From: Gallionella sp. UBA4121
GTDB lineage: Bacteria; Pseudomonadota; Gammaproteobacteria; Burkholderiales; Gallionellaceae
Direction of reading: 5' to 3'
Assembly: GCA_002381565.1 (NCBI GenBank)
Contig: DFWZ01000056.1
Location: 77,766 to 141,765, forward strand
Length of the DNA: 64,000 nt
A program made the translations under genes and the position numbers. Shown here in pieces: positions 43,379 to 51,814 of this stretch. The notes beneath the pieces are model-generated. The model did not search any database. It was not told where the DNA came from and was given only the letters and a program-made list of their open reading frames with translations. Positions within the stretch are counted from its first letter, which is position 1. Every line of letters starts with the position of its first letter.

Positions 43379-43460
43379 TGGGGAGTGGGAAGTAGAACGG
43401 CACTTCGTGCCTCAGTAGCAAGTGGAGAAAACCCACTTGCCACTTACCACTTACCACTCT
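43379..43460. repeat. Inverted heptad arrays between flgF and flgE
   Basis: TGGGGAG and TGGGAAG (43379-43392) face CCACTTG, two copies of CCACTTA, and CCACTCT (43433-43460). Between them lie two perfect small hairpins: GGCAC-TTC-GTGCC (43399-43411) and GCAAGTGG paired with CCACTTGC. The whole intergenic space is palindromic. Confidence 0.75.
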
Positions 43461-43463
43461 TTG

Positions 43464-45146
43464 TTACCTCAGATTCACGATAGTTTGCAGCAACTGATCC
43501 TGCGTCTTGATGGTCTGGGCATTCGCCTGATACACGCGCTGTGCGGTAATCATGTTCACCAGCGCAGCCGTCAGATCCACGTTGGAGTCTTCAGTTGCAG
43601 AAGATTGCAATGAACCCAGACTGCCTGAGCCGGGAGCGCCCACCAGCGGGCTGCCGGATGCGGCCGTTTCCACCCACGCATTACCACCAACGGACTGCAA
43701 GCCCTGAACAGCGGTAAAATTAGCCATCACGATTTGCCCCAGCGGGCGCGTCTGCCCGTTGGAATAACGGCCCGTGATGATGCCATCAGCGCCGGTACTG
43801 GTCGAGTTAAGCTGCCCGGACGTATAGCCATCCTGAGACAAGGTATTAACCCCGAAGCTGCTGCCGTATTGTGTCGTCGCAGCCGTCTGCGAACCAAAGT
43901 TGAATGCGATTGTCTGTGCGGTTGATACCGAAGTGGAGTTTGGGAACAGTGGAGAGGATGAAACTGTTCCGATTGGCGAGCTGACCGGGTTAGTCGAGGT
44001 TAATACGCCCAGAGCGTCGAAATTCAGCTGCGTCAGCGGAGTAATCGCAGTAACGGCAGCACCAGCAGCTATTGCGCCGGTTAGTGGCGGCGCAAAGGTC
44101 ACAACAGTACCTGCAATACCGCTTATTGTCAGCGGGCTCGGATTGCCGGCGATGGTGATAACATTACCTGCCGCAAGACCCGTAACTGAACCCAGCGTCG
44201 CCGAGGTTGCACCAATAGCGGCAGCCACTGTCGCCGTGGTTGAAACAGCCGGCACCAGGTTACCATCCACCGTCAGATAAGTATTCCAGTTGGATGACGG
44301 GGCGTTGGTCGTAATGAGCGCGCCCGCATTCGGGGCAAATGTTAAAGGCGCATAGGTCACCGTATTGGTCCCGGTATTGATACCGGTAATGGTCGTGGTC
44401 TGCGCCGGCGCCGGCGCAGAAAAAGTAATCGTATTGCCCACCGACAGACCTGCAATCGTGCTGAGAGTCGCTGAGGTTGTCGTGGGCGCCGGCAAAGCAA
44501 CAAGAGTTGGAGGAGTAATCGGCAGCCTTTGAAAATACATCGTCCCCACATGACTGGCGCCCAGACTGTCGTAAACAGACATGGAAGTTGAGTTGGTGTA
44601 TGTGGTCGGGTCGGCCGGATTAAATGAAGCGATTGCCGGCACGGCTGCAGCCGAATTCAGGTTCACTCCCACCGTGGCAACCGATGATGCCTTGGGCGGC
44701 ACATTCGCAGGATTGATTTGCAACGGCACCGTTGCGCCGGCGAGCAGCACTCCCGCCGCATTCGGCATATAGCCGCTCACCTTATTTCCCTGAGCATTGA
44801 CTATAAAACCATTTTTATCCAGCTGGAACTGACCGTTGCGACTATAAACGGTCGCACCGGCCGGCGTGCTTAACCGAAAGAATCCCTGGCCGTTGATGGC
44901 CGTATCCATGGGATTGGTGGTGGCCGTGATATTTCCTTGCGTGATCTGCTGCTCCACAGCCGCAACACTGACACCCGAACCTACCTGCCCCACCGCCGAA
45001 CCCGACAGGGATGCTGCAAACATATCGGCAAATTGCGCTGTCGACTGTTTGAAACCGACTGTATTGGCGTTAGCAACATTATTACCTATGGCTCCCAGAT
45101 TACTGCTTGCGGCATTTAATCCGCTCAGACCTTGTTCAAAACTCAT
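43464..45146 (-). CDS. flgE: Flagellar hook protein FlgE with two inserted repeat modules
   Basis: A 560-residue hook subunit (commonly about 400-450). MSFEQGLSGLNAASSNLGAIGNNVANANTVGFKQSTAQFADMFA and the end DSNVDLTAALVNMITAQRVYQANAQTIKTQDQLLQTIVNLR are canonical. Two related modules of about 57 residues are inserted in the outer domain: 222-280 (TTTSATLSTIAGLSVGNTI) and 311-367 (GATSATLGSVTGLAAGNVI). They split the conserved stretch that otherwise runs GTMYFQR, NWNTYLTVDGN, LTQLNFDALGVL. It is exported and capped by FlgD during growth, with length set by FliK. Confidence 0.95.
   Translation of the reverse strand: MSFEQGLSGLNAASSNLGAIGNNVANANTVGFKQSTAQFADMFAASLSGSAVGQVGSGVSVAAVEQQITQGNITATTNPMDTAINGQGFFRLSTPAGATVYSRNGQFQLDKNGFIVNAQGNKVSGYMPNAAGVLLAGATVPLQINPANVPPKASSVATVGVNLNSAAAVPAIASFNPADPTTYTNSTSMSVYDSLGASHVGTMYFQRLPITPPTLVALPAPTTTSATLSTIAGLSVGNTITFSAPAPAQTTTITGINTGTNTVTYAPLTFAPNAGALITTNAPSSNWNTYLTVDGNLVPAVSTTATVAAAIGATSATLGSVTGLAAGNVITIAGNPSPLTISGIAGTVVTFAPPLTGAIAAGAAVTAITPLTQLNFDALGVLTSTNPVSSPIGTVSSSPLFPNSTSVSTAQTIAFNFGSQTAATTQYGSSFGVNTLSQDGYTSGQLNSTSTGADGIITGRYSNGQTRPLGQIVMANFTAVQGLQSVGGNAWVETAASGSPLVGAPGSGSLGSLQSSATEDSNVDLTAALVNMITAQRVYQANAQTIKTQDQLLQTIVNLR
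44046..44483 (-). repeat. Two diverged copies of a 57-residue module within flgE
   Basis: Copy 1 spans 44307-44483 and copy 2 spans 44046-44216, separated by a conserved hook segment (NWNTYLTVDGNLVPA). Both encode ATS/TTS-ATL-x3-x-GL-x-x-GN-x-IT, a glycine-rich loop, and TYAP or TFAP then an Ala/Gly-rich end. Confidence 0.7.
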
Positions 45147-45160
45147 GGTATCCCCCGACT

Positions 45161-45838
45161 TTAAAGAATTTGCTGAACCTGGGTCAGCGCGATGTTTTGT
45201 AGCGCCCCGACGCTCAAGGTCAACCCTGTCGCACCTTGAGTCACACTGTTTATCAGACCATATTGCAGGTTGTTCGCAGCCACCGCATTACCGGCCAGAG
45301 ACGCGTTGACCTTGAAGGTATAGCTGCCATCTGGCACGGTCGCACCCGCACTGTTCGTACCGTTCCATTGCCACTTGGTAATCCCGGCCGATTGCGCACC
45401 CAGATCAATTGCATCAACCAGCGCTCCGGAACTGTTATAAATCGACACGGTCGCACTATCCGCAGGCGTTGGCAATGAGAACCCGCCCAACCCCACGCCG
45501 CTCGCCAGATCCACAACGCCACCCGGCACCAGCGCACCGCGCCCTATCATGCTCGCCGCCTGCACCGTCTGATTCGGCGTCATGCTGGCGCTCAACGCCT
45601 GCAGCGTGGTATTCAACTGGTTAATACCGCTCACCGTGTTGATCTGCGCCATTTGCGAAGTCATCTGGGCGTTATCCATCGGATTGAGCGGATCCTGATT
45701 CTTCAACTGCGTGACCAGCAATGTCATGAACTGACTCTGTGTCGCTGCGGCCGATGTCGCGGGAGATGCAGCTTGAGCACCCCCGTTCAGGGCTGCAAAC
45801 ACGGCACTTGCACTGGTAGTTTGTGTGGGATTAACCAT
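45161..45838 (-). CDS. flgD: Flagellar hook cap protein FlgD
   Basis: A 225-residue assembly scaffold for the hook. AATQSQFMTLLVTQLKNQDPLNPMDNAQMTSQMAQINTVSGINQLN is the highly conserved N-terminus. The C-terminal FLG_D/FlgD-Ig region is GVGLGGFSLPTPADSATVSIYNSSGALVDAIDLGAQSAGITKWQWNGTNSAGATVPDGSYTF, including the W-x-W-N/D-G-x-N-x-x-G motif. It is replaced by FlgK after hook completion. Confidence 0.95.
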   Translation of the reverse strand: MVNPTQTTSASAVFAALNGGAQAASPATSAAATQSQFMTLLVTQLKNQDPLNPMDNAQMTSQMAQINTVSGINQLNTTLQALSASMTPNQTVQAASMIGRGALVPGGVVDLASGVGLGGFSLPTPADSATVSIYNSSGALVDAIDLGAQSAGITKWQWNGTNSAGATVPDGSYTFKVNASLAGNAVAANNLQYGLINSVTQGATGLTLSVGALQNIALTQVQQIL

Positions 45839-45857
45839 GGTATTTTCCTCTTTCTGT

Positions 45858-45885
45858 TAGCGGGTAGCTTGTAGCGGGTAATTTA
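45858..45885. repeat. Heptad array next to the flgC stop
   Basis: TAGCGGG, TAGCTTG, TAGCGGG and TAATTTA in tandem; the fourth unit includes the flgC stop codon (TTA at 45883-45885). CCCGCTA, the complement of the unit, also occurs upstream of fliE. Confidence 0.7.
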
Positions 45886-46287
45886 TTGACCGATGGTCAG
45901 CGTCTTTAACAACAGCGTCTTCGAGGTATTCAGCGCATCTACGTTATTCTGGTACGAGCGGGACGCCGAGATCATGTTCACCATTTCATCCACCACATTC
46001 ACGTTAGGCATGGTTACATAGCCTTTCGCATCAGCCATCGGATGTTTGGGGTCGTACACCATCTTCATCGGCGCGGTGCTTTCAGCCACACGAACAACCT
46101 TCACGCCTTGCGCGTCGGCGCTACCCACAGGCGTCGCAGAAAAAACCACTTCTTTAGCACGATACGGCTTGCCGTCTGCGCTGGTGGTACTGTCGGCATT
46201 TGCCAGATTACTGGCAACCACGTTCAGTCGCTGCGACTGAGCCGCCATTCCGGAACCTGCTATTTTGAAAATATCAAACAGAGACAC
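45883..46287 (-). CDS. flgC: Flagellar proximal rod protein FlgC
   Basis: A 134-residue rod subunit. MSLFDIFKIAGSGMAAQSQRLNVVASNLANADSTTSADGKPYRAKEVVF and the end PNVNVVDEMVNMISASRSYQNNVDALNTSKTLLLKTLTIGQ are diagnostic. It follows flgB by 18 bases. The stop codon lies in a heptad repeat. Confidence 0.97.
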   Translation of the reverse strand: MSLFDIFKIAGSGMAAQSQRLNVVASNLANADSTTSADGKPYRAKEVVFSATPVGSADAQGVKVVRVAESTAPMKMVYDPKHPMADAKGYVTMPNVNVVDEMVNMISASRSYQNNVDALNTSKTLLLKTLTIGQ

Positions 46288-46305
46288 GCCACTCTCCTTT
46301 TTTCG

Positions 46306-46710
46306 TTAAGGCTGCAAAGCCGCCGTCATATCTTTCAATTCATCGCTCACGAATCTCACGCCCGCCTCGTAGCGCAAGGCATTATCAGCAGACTGCGCGC
46401 GCTCCACATCCATATTCACCGTATTGCCATCGGCGCTCGGCTGATCCGGCCTGCGATACAGCACAGGTGCACCCATAATCTGACCGCCGGCAAGGCCTTC
46501 CAGATGCATGGCTGAACTTGTCGCCATCGGCAATTTCGCGGCGCTTCCAGACATGGCATTTTTCAGGGCGCTGGCAAAATCGATATCTTTCGCCTTGAAG
46601 CCAGGCGTATCGGCATTGGCAATATTTGAAGCCAGCAACTCCTGGCGCGCACCACGCAAACTCAATGCGGCTTGTTGAAAACGCAACGCCTCGTCCAGTT
46701 TATTGATCAT
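46306..46710 (-). CDS. flgB: Flagellar proximal rod protein FlgB
   Basis: A 134-residue rod subunit, first gene of the rod-hook operon. The ATG at 46710 has GGAG 6 bases upstream and gives MINKLDEALRFQQAALSLRGARQELLASNIANADTPGFKAKDIDFASAL. A longer frame adds nine unlikely residues. The C-terminus DMERAQSADNALRYEAGVRFVSDELKDMTAAL is typical. It is transcribed divergently from flgA; I found no convincing sigma-54 or sigma-28 site in the 140-base gap. Confidence 0.95.
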   Translation of the reverse strand: MINKLDEALRFQQAALSLRGARQELLASNIANADTPGFKAKDIDFASALKNAMSGSAAKLPMATSSAMHLEGLAGGQIMGAPVLYRRPDQPSADGNTVNMDVERAQSADNALRYEAGVRFVSDELKDMTAALQP

Positions 46711-46853
46711 CACACACTCCAGTTTTCCCACTGACATCTACTTTGGTGGAATAATAAGCCGTGCCGAAAAAATGTTATCTGCCGATTAACGGCAACTTTC
46801 CCCCTCAATTCTCAGTTCTCCGGCACTTCCCATAAATGCCCGCTACACGCACA

Positions 46854-47537
46854 ATGACAACTATGAAAAATCTTTTATTGATGGCATGCCTCATCCTGAA
46901 CTGCACTGCGGCGATCGCGCAGCAGGATCATGCGGCCCTGAAGGAAACGGTAACCAGCTTTGTGCAACAACAAACCGCAGGACTGCCCGGCAAAGTCACC
47001 TTCACCGTTGATGAAATCGATCGTCGCATTGTGTTGCGCCCATGCAGCAAAGTCGAAGCCTTTCTGCCGGCCGGCAGCCAACTCATAGGACGCGTTTCCA
47101 TCGGGGTGCGTTGCGCCGAGCCGAAAGGCTGGAGTATTTTCATTCCTGTGCAAATCAAAATCAGCCGCGACCTGCTTATCAGCGCAAGACCGCTGGCACA
47201 GGGACAAATCGTGCATGCAGAAGACCTGTCCAGACAAACCACCGAAACCACACAAAATGTCGGTATGACAGACCCCAGTCTGGCGATCGGCAAAGTACTG
47301 CGCTATAGCGTATCGGCGGGCTATATCATGCGTGCAGACATGCTGCGCGAGCCCTACAGTGTCCGGCAAGGGCAATCCGTGCGACTGTCCGTACAGGGCA
47401 GCAGCTTCACCCTGAGCAGTTCAGGGGTTGCGCTCAACAATGCCGGCGAAGGAGAAACAGTTCAGGTTCGCACCGCCTCAGGTCGCCTGGTCAGCGGCAT
47501 TGCGGGAAATGAAGGCATCGTTCTGATCAGCCCCTGA
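46854..47537 (+). CDS. flgA: Flagella basal body P-ring formation chaperone FlgA
   Basis: About 228 residues with signal peptide MKNLLLMACLILNCTAAIAQ. The SAF domain and C-terminal region are typical: LLISARPLAQGQIVHAEDLSRQTTETTQN, VLRYSVSAGYIMRADML, VRQGQSVRLSVQGSSFTLSSSGVALNNAGEGETVQVRTASGRLVSGI. It escorts FlgI in the periplasm. Starts at 46836, 46854 or 46863 are all possible, and no ribosome site decides; the 46854/46863 pair fits the signal peptide better. Confidence 0.93.
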   Translation: MTTMKNLLLMACLILNCTAAIAQQDHAALKETVTSFVQQQTAGLPGKVTFTVDEIDRRIVLRPCSKVEAFLPAGSQLIGRVSIGVRCAEPKGWSIFIPVQIKISRDLLISARPLAQGQIVHAEDLSRQTTETTQNVGMTDPSLAIGKVLRYSVSAGYIMRADMLREPYSVRQGQSVRLSVQGSSFTLSSSGVALNNAGEGETVQVRTASGRLVSGIAGNEGIVLISP

Positions 47538-47566
47538 TTAGTGACAACAACAACGCTACAGGCTGT

Positions 47567-48952
47567 TTAGTCTTTGAGCCGATCAACCAGCCATGCGGTT
47601 TTATCCAGCGCGGCCAGCGCATCGTCAATCACGCCCGAGATGCCCTTTTTCCCTGCCGCATCGCTGATCAGACGCGCGCTGAGGCAAAGACGCAATGCAC
47701 TCACGGCAATACCGCCTCTCACGCCGCAGGCAACCGGCTGTCCGAACTGGCAGCGCAGCGCGGCGACTCCGTCCTTTACATCACCGGACATATCCACTTG
47801 CAACTGGCGATAAACTTGCAGCGTTTCCTCACGGCTGAGCGGAACGCGTGAAGCGCAGCTATCAGGCGCAGCGCGATACAGCAAAAATGGAAAAATGCTC
47901 GGCAACTGATCCCAGCTCGGCACCTCGATCAGCGGTCTGCGATCGGGCGGCGGCACAGCCAGCGGCTCGAACCTGGGATCACTCGCGAGGCGCTGTTGCA
48001 CGACCCGCCCAAAGCCTTGCAGAAATTCAACAACCCAGGATTGCGGTAAGTTGCGAAAGCGGCGGTATTCGACCAGAGCGGCCTCCCAGCGCAACAACAG
48101 GCCGATGCCTCCGCTTACCTCTAACCGTTGCTCAAACTGCGCCGGGAGCAAAAGTGCGGCTGAAAATGACGGGCCGGTGATGAATTTGGAACCCGTGATT
48201 GCGACCATGAAACCCTGTTCCAGATAGGCGCGCAAGGTAGGTTTTGATATACGGAACTGACAGGCATCCACCAGCACATCCACACGACCAGGATGCCGGC
48301 GATGCAGCGCTACAACACAGGCAGGAGTGGGGGCAATCATCCCCGTCTTGGATTGATCCACCATGACCAGCAGCACGTGGCGCCCTGACGCTGCGGCGTC
48401 AGCCACCAACATGGACACATCCGCATCGATGTCGGCTGCCGGGCGCGGCATACCGTCAGTCAGTCGCAGCGGCACCACGTTGATGACTCCCGCCGCCTTG
48501 CCGCCCCGTTCCTTAAATGACGCAGATAAGGCTGCTGCCACACCACTGCCGGTTTCTGCCTCTTCCACCATCACCACGGTAAGCTGTGTTTCCCTGGCAG
48601 CATATTGGGCGGCCATGAAATGCGCATCCGTCCCGGATGTGGCAAACTCCAGTCGCGCGCCCAAATCAGCCACATCGGATAACAGTTCAACCCGGATGTG
48701 CTGCATCTCGCGCGCCAGCTCAAACGCATCACCCTCATCCAGCCACCGCTCACGCAACCTGCTTACCGCAGCAAATCCTGGCTGAGAAATAACCGACGCC
48801 GTGGAAGAACCAAAGGCCAATAGCTCAGCATCAGGGTACGGCTGGCAACCGTATTTATTCAGCCCGCCAGAAGAATCGAGCGCGATGCGCGCATCGCCAC
48901 CCGAGACCAGCAGCGCTTCAGTTGTCGGCAAATTCCGCGAGTTTATCAACAC
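47567..48952 (-). CDS. PLP-dependent fold-type-I enzyme, unknown substrate
   Basis: About 461 residues from a GTG that begins 1 base after the stop of the ATP-grasp gene. Longer frames read back through that gene and are not credible. A class-V-aminotransferase-like core is visible: LEFATSGTDAHFMAAQYA (phosphate loop), VDVLVDACQFRISKPTL with the cofactor Asp (D229), and VAITGSKFITGPSFSAALLLP with the probable Schiff-base Lys (K256). The N-terminal LDSSGGLNKYGCQPYPDAELLAFGSSTASVISQPGF is distinctive and I cannot assign it to a named family. Immediate coupling to the ATP-grasp ligase suggests a shared pathway. Confidence 0.65.
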   Translation of the reverse strand: MLINSRNLPTTEALLVSGGDARIALDSSGGLNKYGCQPYPDAELLAFGSSTASVISQPGFAAVSRLRERWLDEGDAFELAREMQHIRVELLSDVADLGARLEFATSGTDAHFMAAQYAARETQLTVVMVEEAETGSGVAAALSASFKERGGKAAGVINVVPLRLTDGMPRPAADIDADVSMLVADAAASGRHVLLVMVDQSKTGMIAPTPACVVALHRRHPGRVDVLVDACQFRISKPTLRAYLEQGFMVAITGSKFITGPSFSAALLLPAQFEQRLEVSGGIGLLLRWEAALVEYRRFRNLPQSWVVEFLQGFGRVVQQRLASDPRFEPLAVPPPDRRPLIEVPSWDQLPSIFPFLLYRAAPDSCASRVPLSREETLQVYRQLQVDMSGDVKDGVAALRCQFGQPVACGVRGGIAVSALRLCLSARLISDAAGKKGISGVIDDALAALDKTAWLVDRLKD

Positions 48953-48953
48953 G

Positions 48954-50195
48954 TCAAGCTTGCTGCATGGCAGATAGCAGCATCTGGCGAAACGCCTCGA
49001 AAAGGCGGTGCATCTGTGGCTGTTTGTAAGGATAAACATCGACCGGATCAAGCGCATGAACAATCATGCAGCTATCCACTTCAAAAATCAGCAGGCAACC
49101 ATCCTGCGTCTCCGCACAATCTATCCCCAGATAATCAAGCCCCAGCCGCTCGTGAATCTCTTTAAACGCCCCAGCGTGCTTCACTGCAAAGCCCACATCA
49201 AAGTCGCTCATGAAACGCGCCTCCTCATCGCGCTTCTTTTCGCTGTCCGCCATACCCGCATTCGCGTAATGAATCATCCAGTGCTCGGATATGCCCATAT
49301 GACAAATAAACGGGCGACCTTCTATCAGCATGATCCGGTATTTGCGGAACAATCCATCTGTCCCGCGATAATCGACAAAGCGCGAGACATAAAATTCGTC
49401 ATTTTCCATACCTGACAGATAGCCCGCAATCTCATCCGCATCATTGAGCTTTTCCAGCCCTTGCCCGGCATGGGAATCAACGGGACGGACAATAACCGGG
49501 AAATCACCGTCACCCAGCACGCTGGCCATCGGCAACTCACCCTGAGCTATCTCTTCCAGCGATTTCCGGCTGACTCTCACTGTTGCCGGCACTTCCAGGC
49601 CCGGCACGCACCTGAGCTGCGCGTAACAGTTGTCACGTGACAGTGCAGCGATACGTAAAGGGGAATTGATCACCGGACGTGGCCAGCTTTCGATCACAGT
49701 GTGAATTTTATTGAGCAATGGGATATTTTGTTCGGATTCGGCAATCGCGACAAACAACACATCATGCTCCGGCAAAATTTCAGGCAAATCCAGCTCATTC
49801 GTCACATACACGATGTCGAGCGACACATCCGCCTCTTCGAGCAAAAATTCAATGGGTGAATTGGACATCAGGTCCCCCTCCCCCATGATAGCGAGCAGTC
49901 GGACTGCGGCACGCCCACGGTCAGCCAGACCACAGGGGGGCGAATAAACCTGCTGTATCGCCAAGGCCTGACGCTGTATAGTCAGGCCTAGTTCCCGATC
50001 GCCCCTGAGTTGTAAAATCGTGGACAAGTCCATCAGGGCATTGGCATCCGCCGTGCGCGGATCAGTCCCTGCGCGTGCGATCAACTGCACCCCCAGCGAC
50101 CCCATATCCGCGCCCGATATCGTCATGCGCATCAGGGTAACCAGGCCAATCAGCGACTGATGCCCCTCACATTGTTCAACAACTTCTGAATTCAT
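48954..50195 (-). CDS. ATP-grasp ligase with N-terminal helical (TPR-like) domain
   Basis: A 413-residue protein from the ATG at 50195, chosen over a 424-residue frame because MNSEVVEQ follows a GGGAA-type ribosome site. Residues about 20-85 are helical, with DANALMDLSTILQLRGDRELGLTIQRQALAIQQVY resembling one or two TPR units. The central domain (LEVPATVRVSRKSLEEIAQGELP, DFPVIVRPVDSHAGQGLEKL, FYVSRFVDYRGTDGLFRKYRIMLIEGRPFICHMGIS) and the end (LGLDYLGIDCAETQDGCLLIFEVDSC) are ATP-grasp. This fold activates a carboxylate as acyl phosphate and joins it to an amine or thiol. The natural partner is the amine from the decarboxylase upstream. Confidence 0.75.
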   Translation of the reverse strand: MNSEVVEQCEGHQSLIGLVTLMRMTISGADMGSLGVQLIARAGTDPRTADANALMDLSTILQLRGDRELGLTIQRQALAIQQVYSPPCGLADRGRAAVRLLAIMGEGDLMSNSPIEFLLEEADVSLDIVYVTNELDLPEILPEHDVLFVAIAESEQNIPLLNKIHTVIESWPRPVINSPLRIAALSRDNCYAQLRCVPGLEVPATVRVSRKSLEEIAQGELPMASVLGDGDFPVIVRPVDSHAGQGLEKLNDADEIAGYLSGMENDEFYVSRFVDYRGTDGLFRKYRIMLIEGRPFICHMGISEHWMIHYANAGMADSEKKRDEEARFMSDFDVGFAVKHAGAFKEIHERLGLDYLGIDCAETQDGCLLIFEVDSCMIVHALDPVDVYPYKQPQMHRLFEAFRQMLLSAMQQA

Positions 50196-50234
50196 CTTGT
50201 ATTCCCAAGCCGGACAAACCGGAACCAAAAATAT

Positions 50235-50364
50235 ATTTCACGTGGAAACGCGGAAAAAGCGGAGAAAATCAAACACCACCAAAATCGATGCAAAAATTCA
50301 TCAAATCGTCCACACGTTACAAATACACATGCTTTCACCTTCCTCCGCGTCTCTGCGTGAGGTG
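50235..50364. repeat. Interspersed repeat with degenerate inverted ends
   Basis: The left end, TCACGTGGAAACGCGGAAAA, resembles the reverse complement of the right end, which includes CCTCCGCGTCTCTGCGTGAG (50342-50361). The interior is AT-rich and non-coding. It fills the gap between the decarboxylase and ATP-grasp genes. Families with a 'CGCGTCTCTGCG' core are common intergenic elements. Confidence 0.45.
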
Positions 50365-50374
50365 ATCTTCCAAG

Positions 50375-51814
50375 CTAAACGCGCTGGCGTTCAATGTCTG
50401 TGCCCAGTGCCAGTACGGCATCGACCAATGTGTCAATATCACAATTTTTCGTGCGATGATTGACGATGGCCGCACGGATCGCAAGCCGCCCTTTGATCAT
50501 CGTGGTTGAGGGTGCTGCGATGCCCGATTCCTGAAGCGCGACCACAATGTCCGCGTTTATCCTGTCGCTACCGCGATAACGGAAACACACGATATTCAAT
50601 GCAACTGGAGCTAGCAGCTCCAGCATCGGGGTAGCTTCTACACGCCGCCGCAAATACCGGGCCAGCGCGCAGGTGTTCGAGATGACATGCCCCAGTTTTT
50701 CCGAGCCATACACCTGTAGCGTAAACCAGGTTTTCAGCGCCCTGAATCCCCGCGACAAATCCGGGCCAAAATCACAAGGCCAGGGCGAACCGGCTGCCAT
50801 GCCGCGCGTCTCGCGTTGCAAATATGCGGCTTGAGATGCGAAGGTACTGTGATGCAACTCACCATCACGCACCAGAACAAATCCTGCATCGTAAGGTACC
50901 TGGCCCCACTTGTGAAAATCAAAGGCAATGGAGTCTGCGCGTTCAATGCCCGTCAACTTTGGGGCAATATCTGCGGCCAGCATGCCCAGCGCGCCAAAAG
51001 CGCCATCCACATGAAACCAGATACCGAAACGCGCTGCGATGTCGGCAATTTCAGCTAACGGATCGATCGCGCCGACATCCACCGTGCCCGCAGTCGCTGC
51101 AATCATAAACGGCGTCATACCCGCCGCCTTGTCAGCAATGATGGCCATCTCAAGGGCTGCCGTGTCCATCTGATAGTTCTCATTCAGCGTAATTTTGCGC
51201 AGCGCCGCCGTGCCGATTCCTGCCATATCCATCGCCTGAGCGATGCTGACATGTGCACTGGCCGAGGTATAAGCGACCAGACTGTGTCCGGCGGGCAATC
51301 CCGTCTGGCGCACAGCAGGGCCCAGAGCGGCAGTGCGTGCAACCAGCACGCTGATAAAATTGGCCATGGACGTACCGGTTACAAACAACCCGCTGGCCGT
51401 ATCTGGAAAAGCGAACAACTCACGCACCCAACGCAACAGCTGGCGTTCAACTTCGACAGGGATCTGCTCGCGTCCGCCAAGATTGGCGTTGAGACCTGCC
51501 GCGAGCATTTCTGCCAGCATCCCGACCGGCGTACCACCGCCATGAACCCAACCCATGAAACCCGGATGCGCATTGCCAATCGCATAAGGCAGCACATCCT
51601 GCATAAAGGTCGCATGCGCCGTCATAAGATCGCCCGGTTGCACAGGCATCGGCAGTTGAAACACGGCACGCACCTCAGTCGGGATAGGTTGCCAGACCGG
51701 GCGACCTCGCACATTTTCAATATAGTCGAGCATATCGTCCAGCATTTGATGGCTTTGATGCCGGAACTCCTGCCAGTTTTCCGGATCAAGCGTTTCCTCA
51801 GATGTTTCCAACAT
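50375..51814 (-). CDS. PLP-dependent group II amino acid decarboxylase
   Basis: A 479-residue protein. The ATG at 51814 has GGAG 7 bases upstream, and a longer frame adds 14 unlikely residues. The catalytic features are all present: the stacking His in YTSASAHVSIAQAMDMAG (H188), the cofactor Asp in WFHVDGAFGALGML (D270), and the Schiff-base Lys in SIAFDFHKWGQVPYDAGFVLV (K302). The N-terminal segment NAHPGFMGWVHGGGTPVGMLAEMLAAGLN is typical of aromatic-amino-acid/glutamate-type decarboxylases. It should release an amine plus CO2; the amino acid cannot be told from sequence. It is first in a three-gene minus-strand cassette, divergent from flgM. Confidence 0.85.
   Translation of the reverse strand: MLETSEETLDPENWQEFRHQSHQMLDDMLDYIENVRGRPVWQPIPTEVRAVFQLPMPVQPGDLMTAHATFMQDVLPYAIGNAHPGFMGWVHGGGTPVGMLAEMLAAGLNANLGGREQIPVEVERQLLRWVRELFAFPDTASGLFVTGTSMANFISVLVARTAALGPAVRQTGLPAGHSLVAYTSASAHVSIAQAMDMAGIGTAALRKITLNENYQMDTAALEMAIIADKAAGMTPFMIAATAGTVDVGAIDPLAEIADIAARFGIWFHVDGAFGALGMLAADIAPKLTGIERADSIAFDFHKWGQVPYDAGFVLVRDGELHHSTFASQAAYLQRETRGMAAGSPWPCDFGPDLSRGFRALKTWFTLQVYGSEKLGHVISNTCALARYLRRRVEATPMLELLAPVALNIVCFRYRGSDRINADIVVALQESGIAAPSTTMIKGRLAIRAAIVNHRTKNCDIDTLVDAVLALGTDIERQRV

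Noticed and set aside
46711..46853. Sigma-54 or sigma-28 promoter in the flgB/flgA gap
   Set aside because: CGGCACGG and GCCGATTA look promising, but spacing to a GC or TAAA partner is wrong on both strands.
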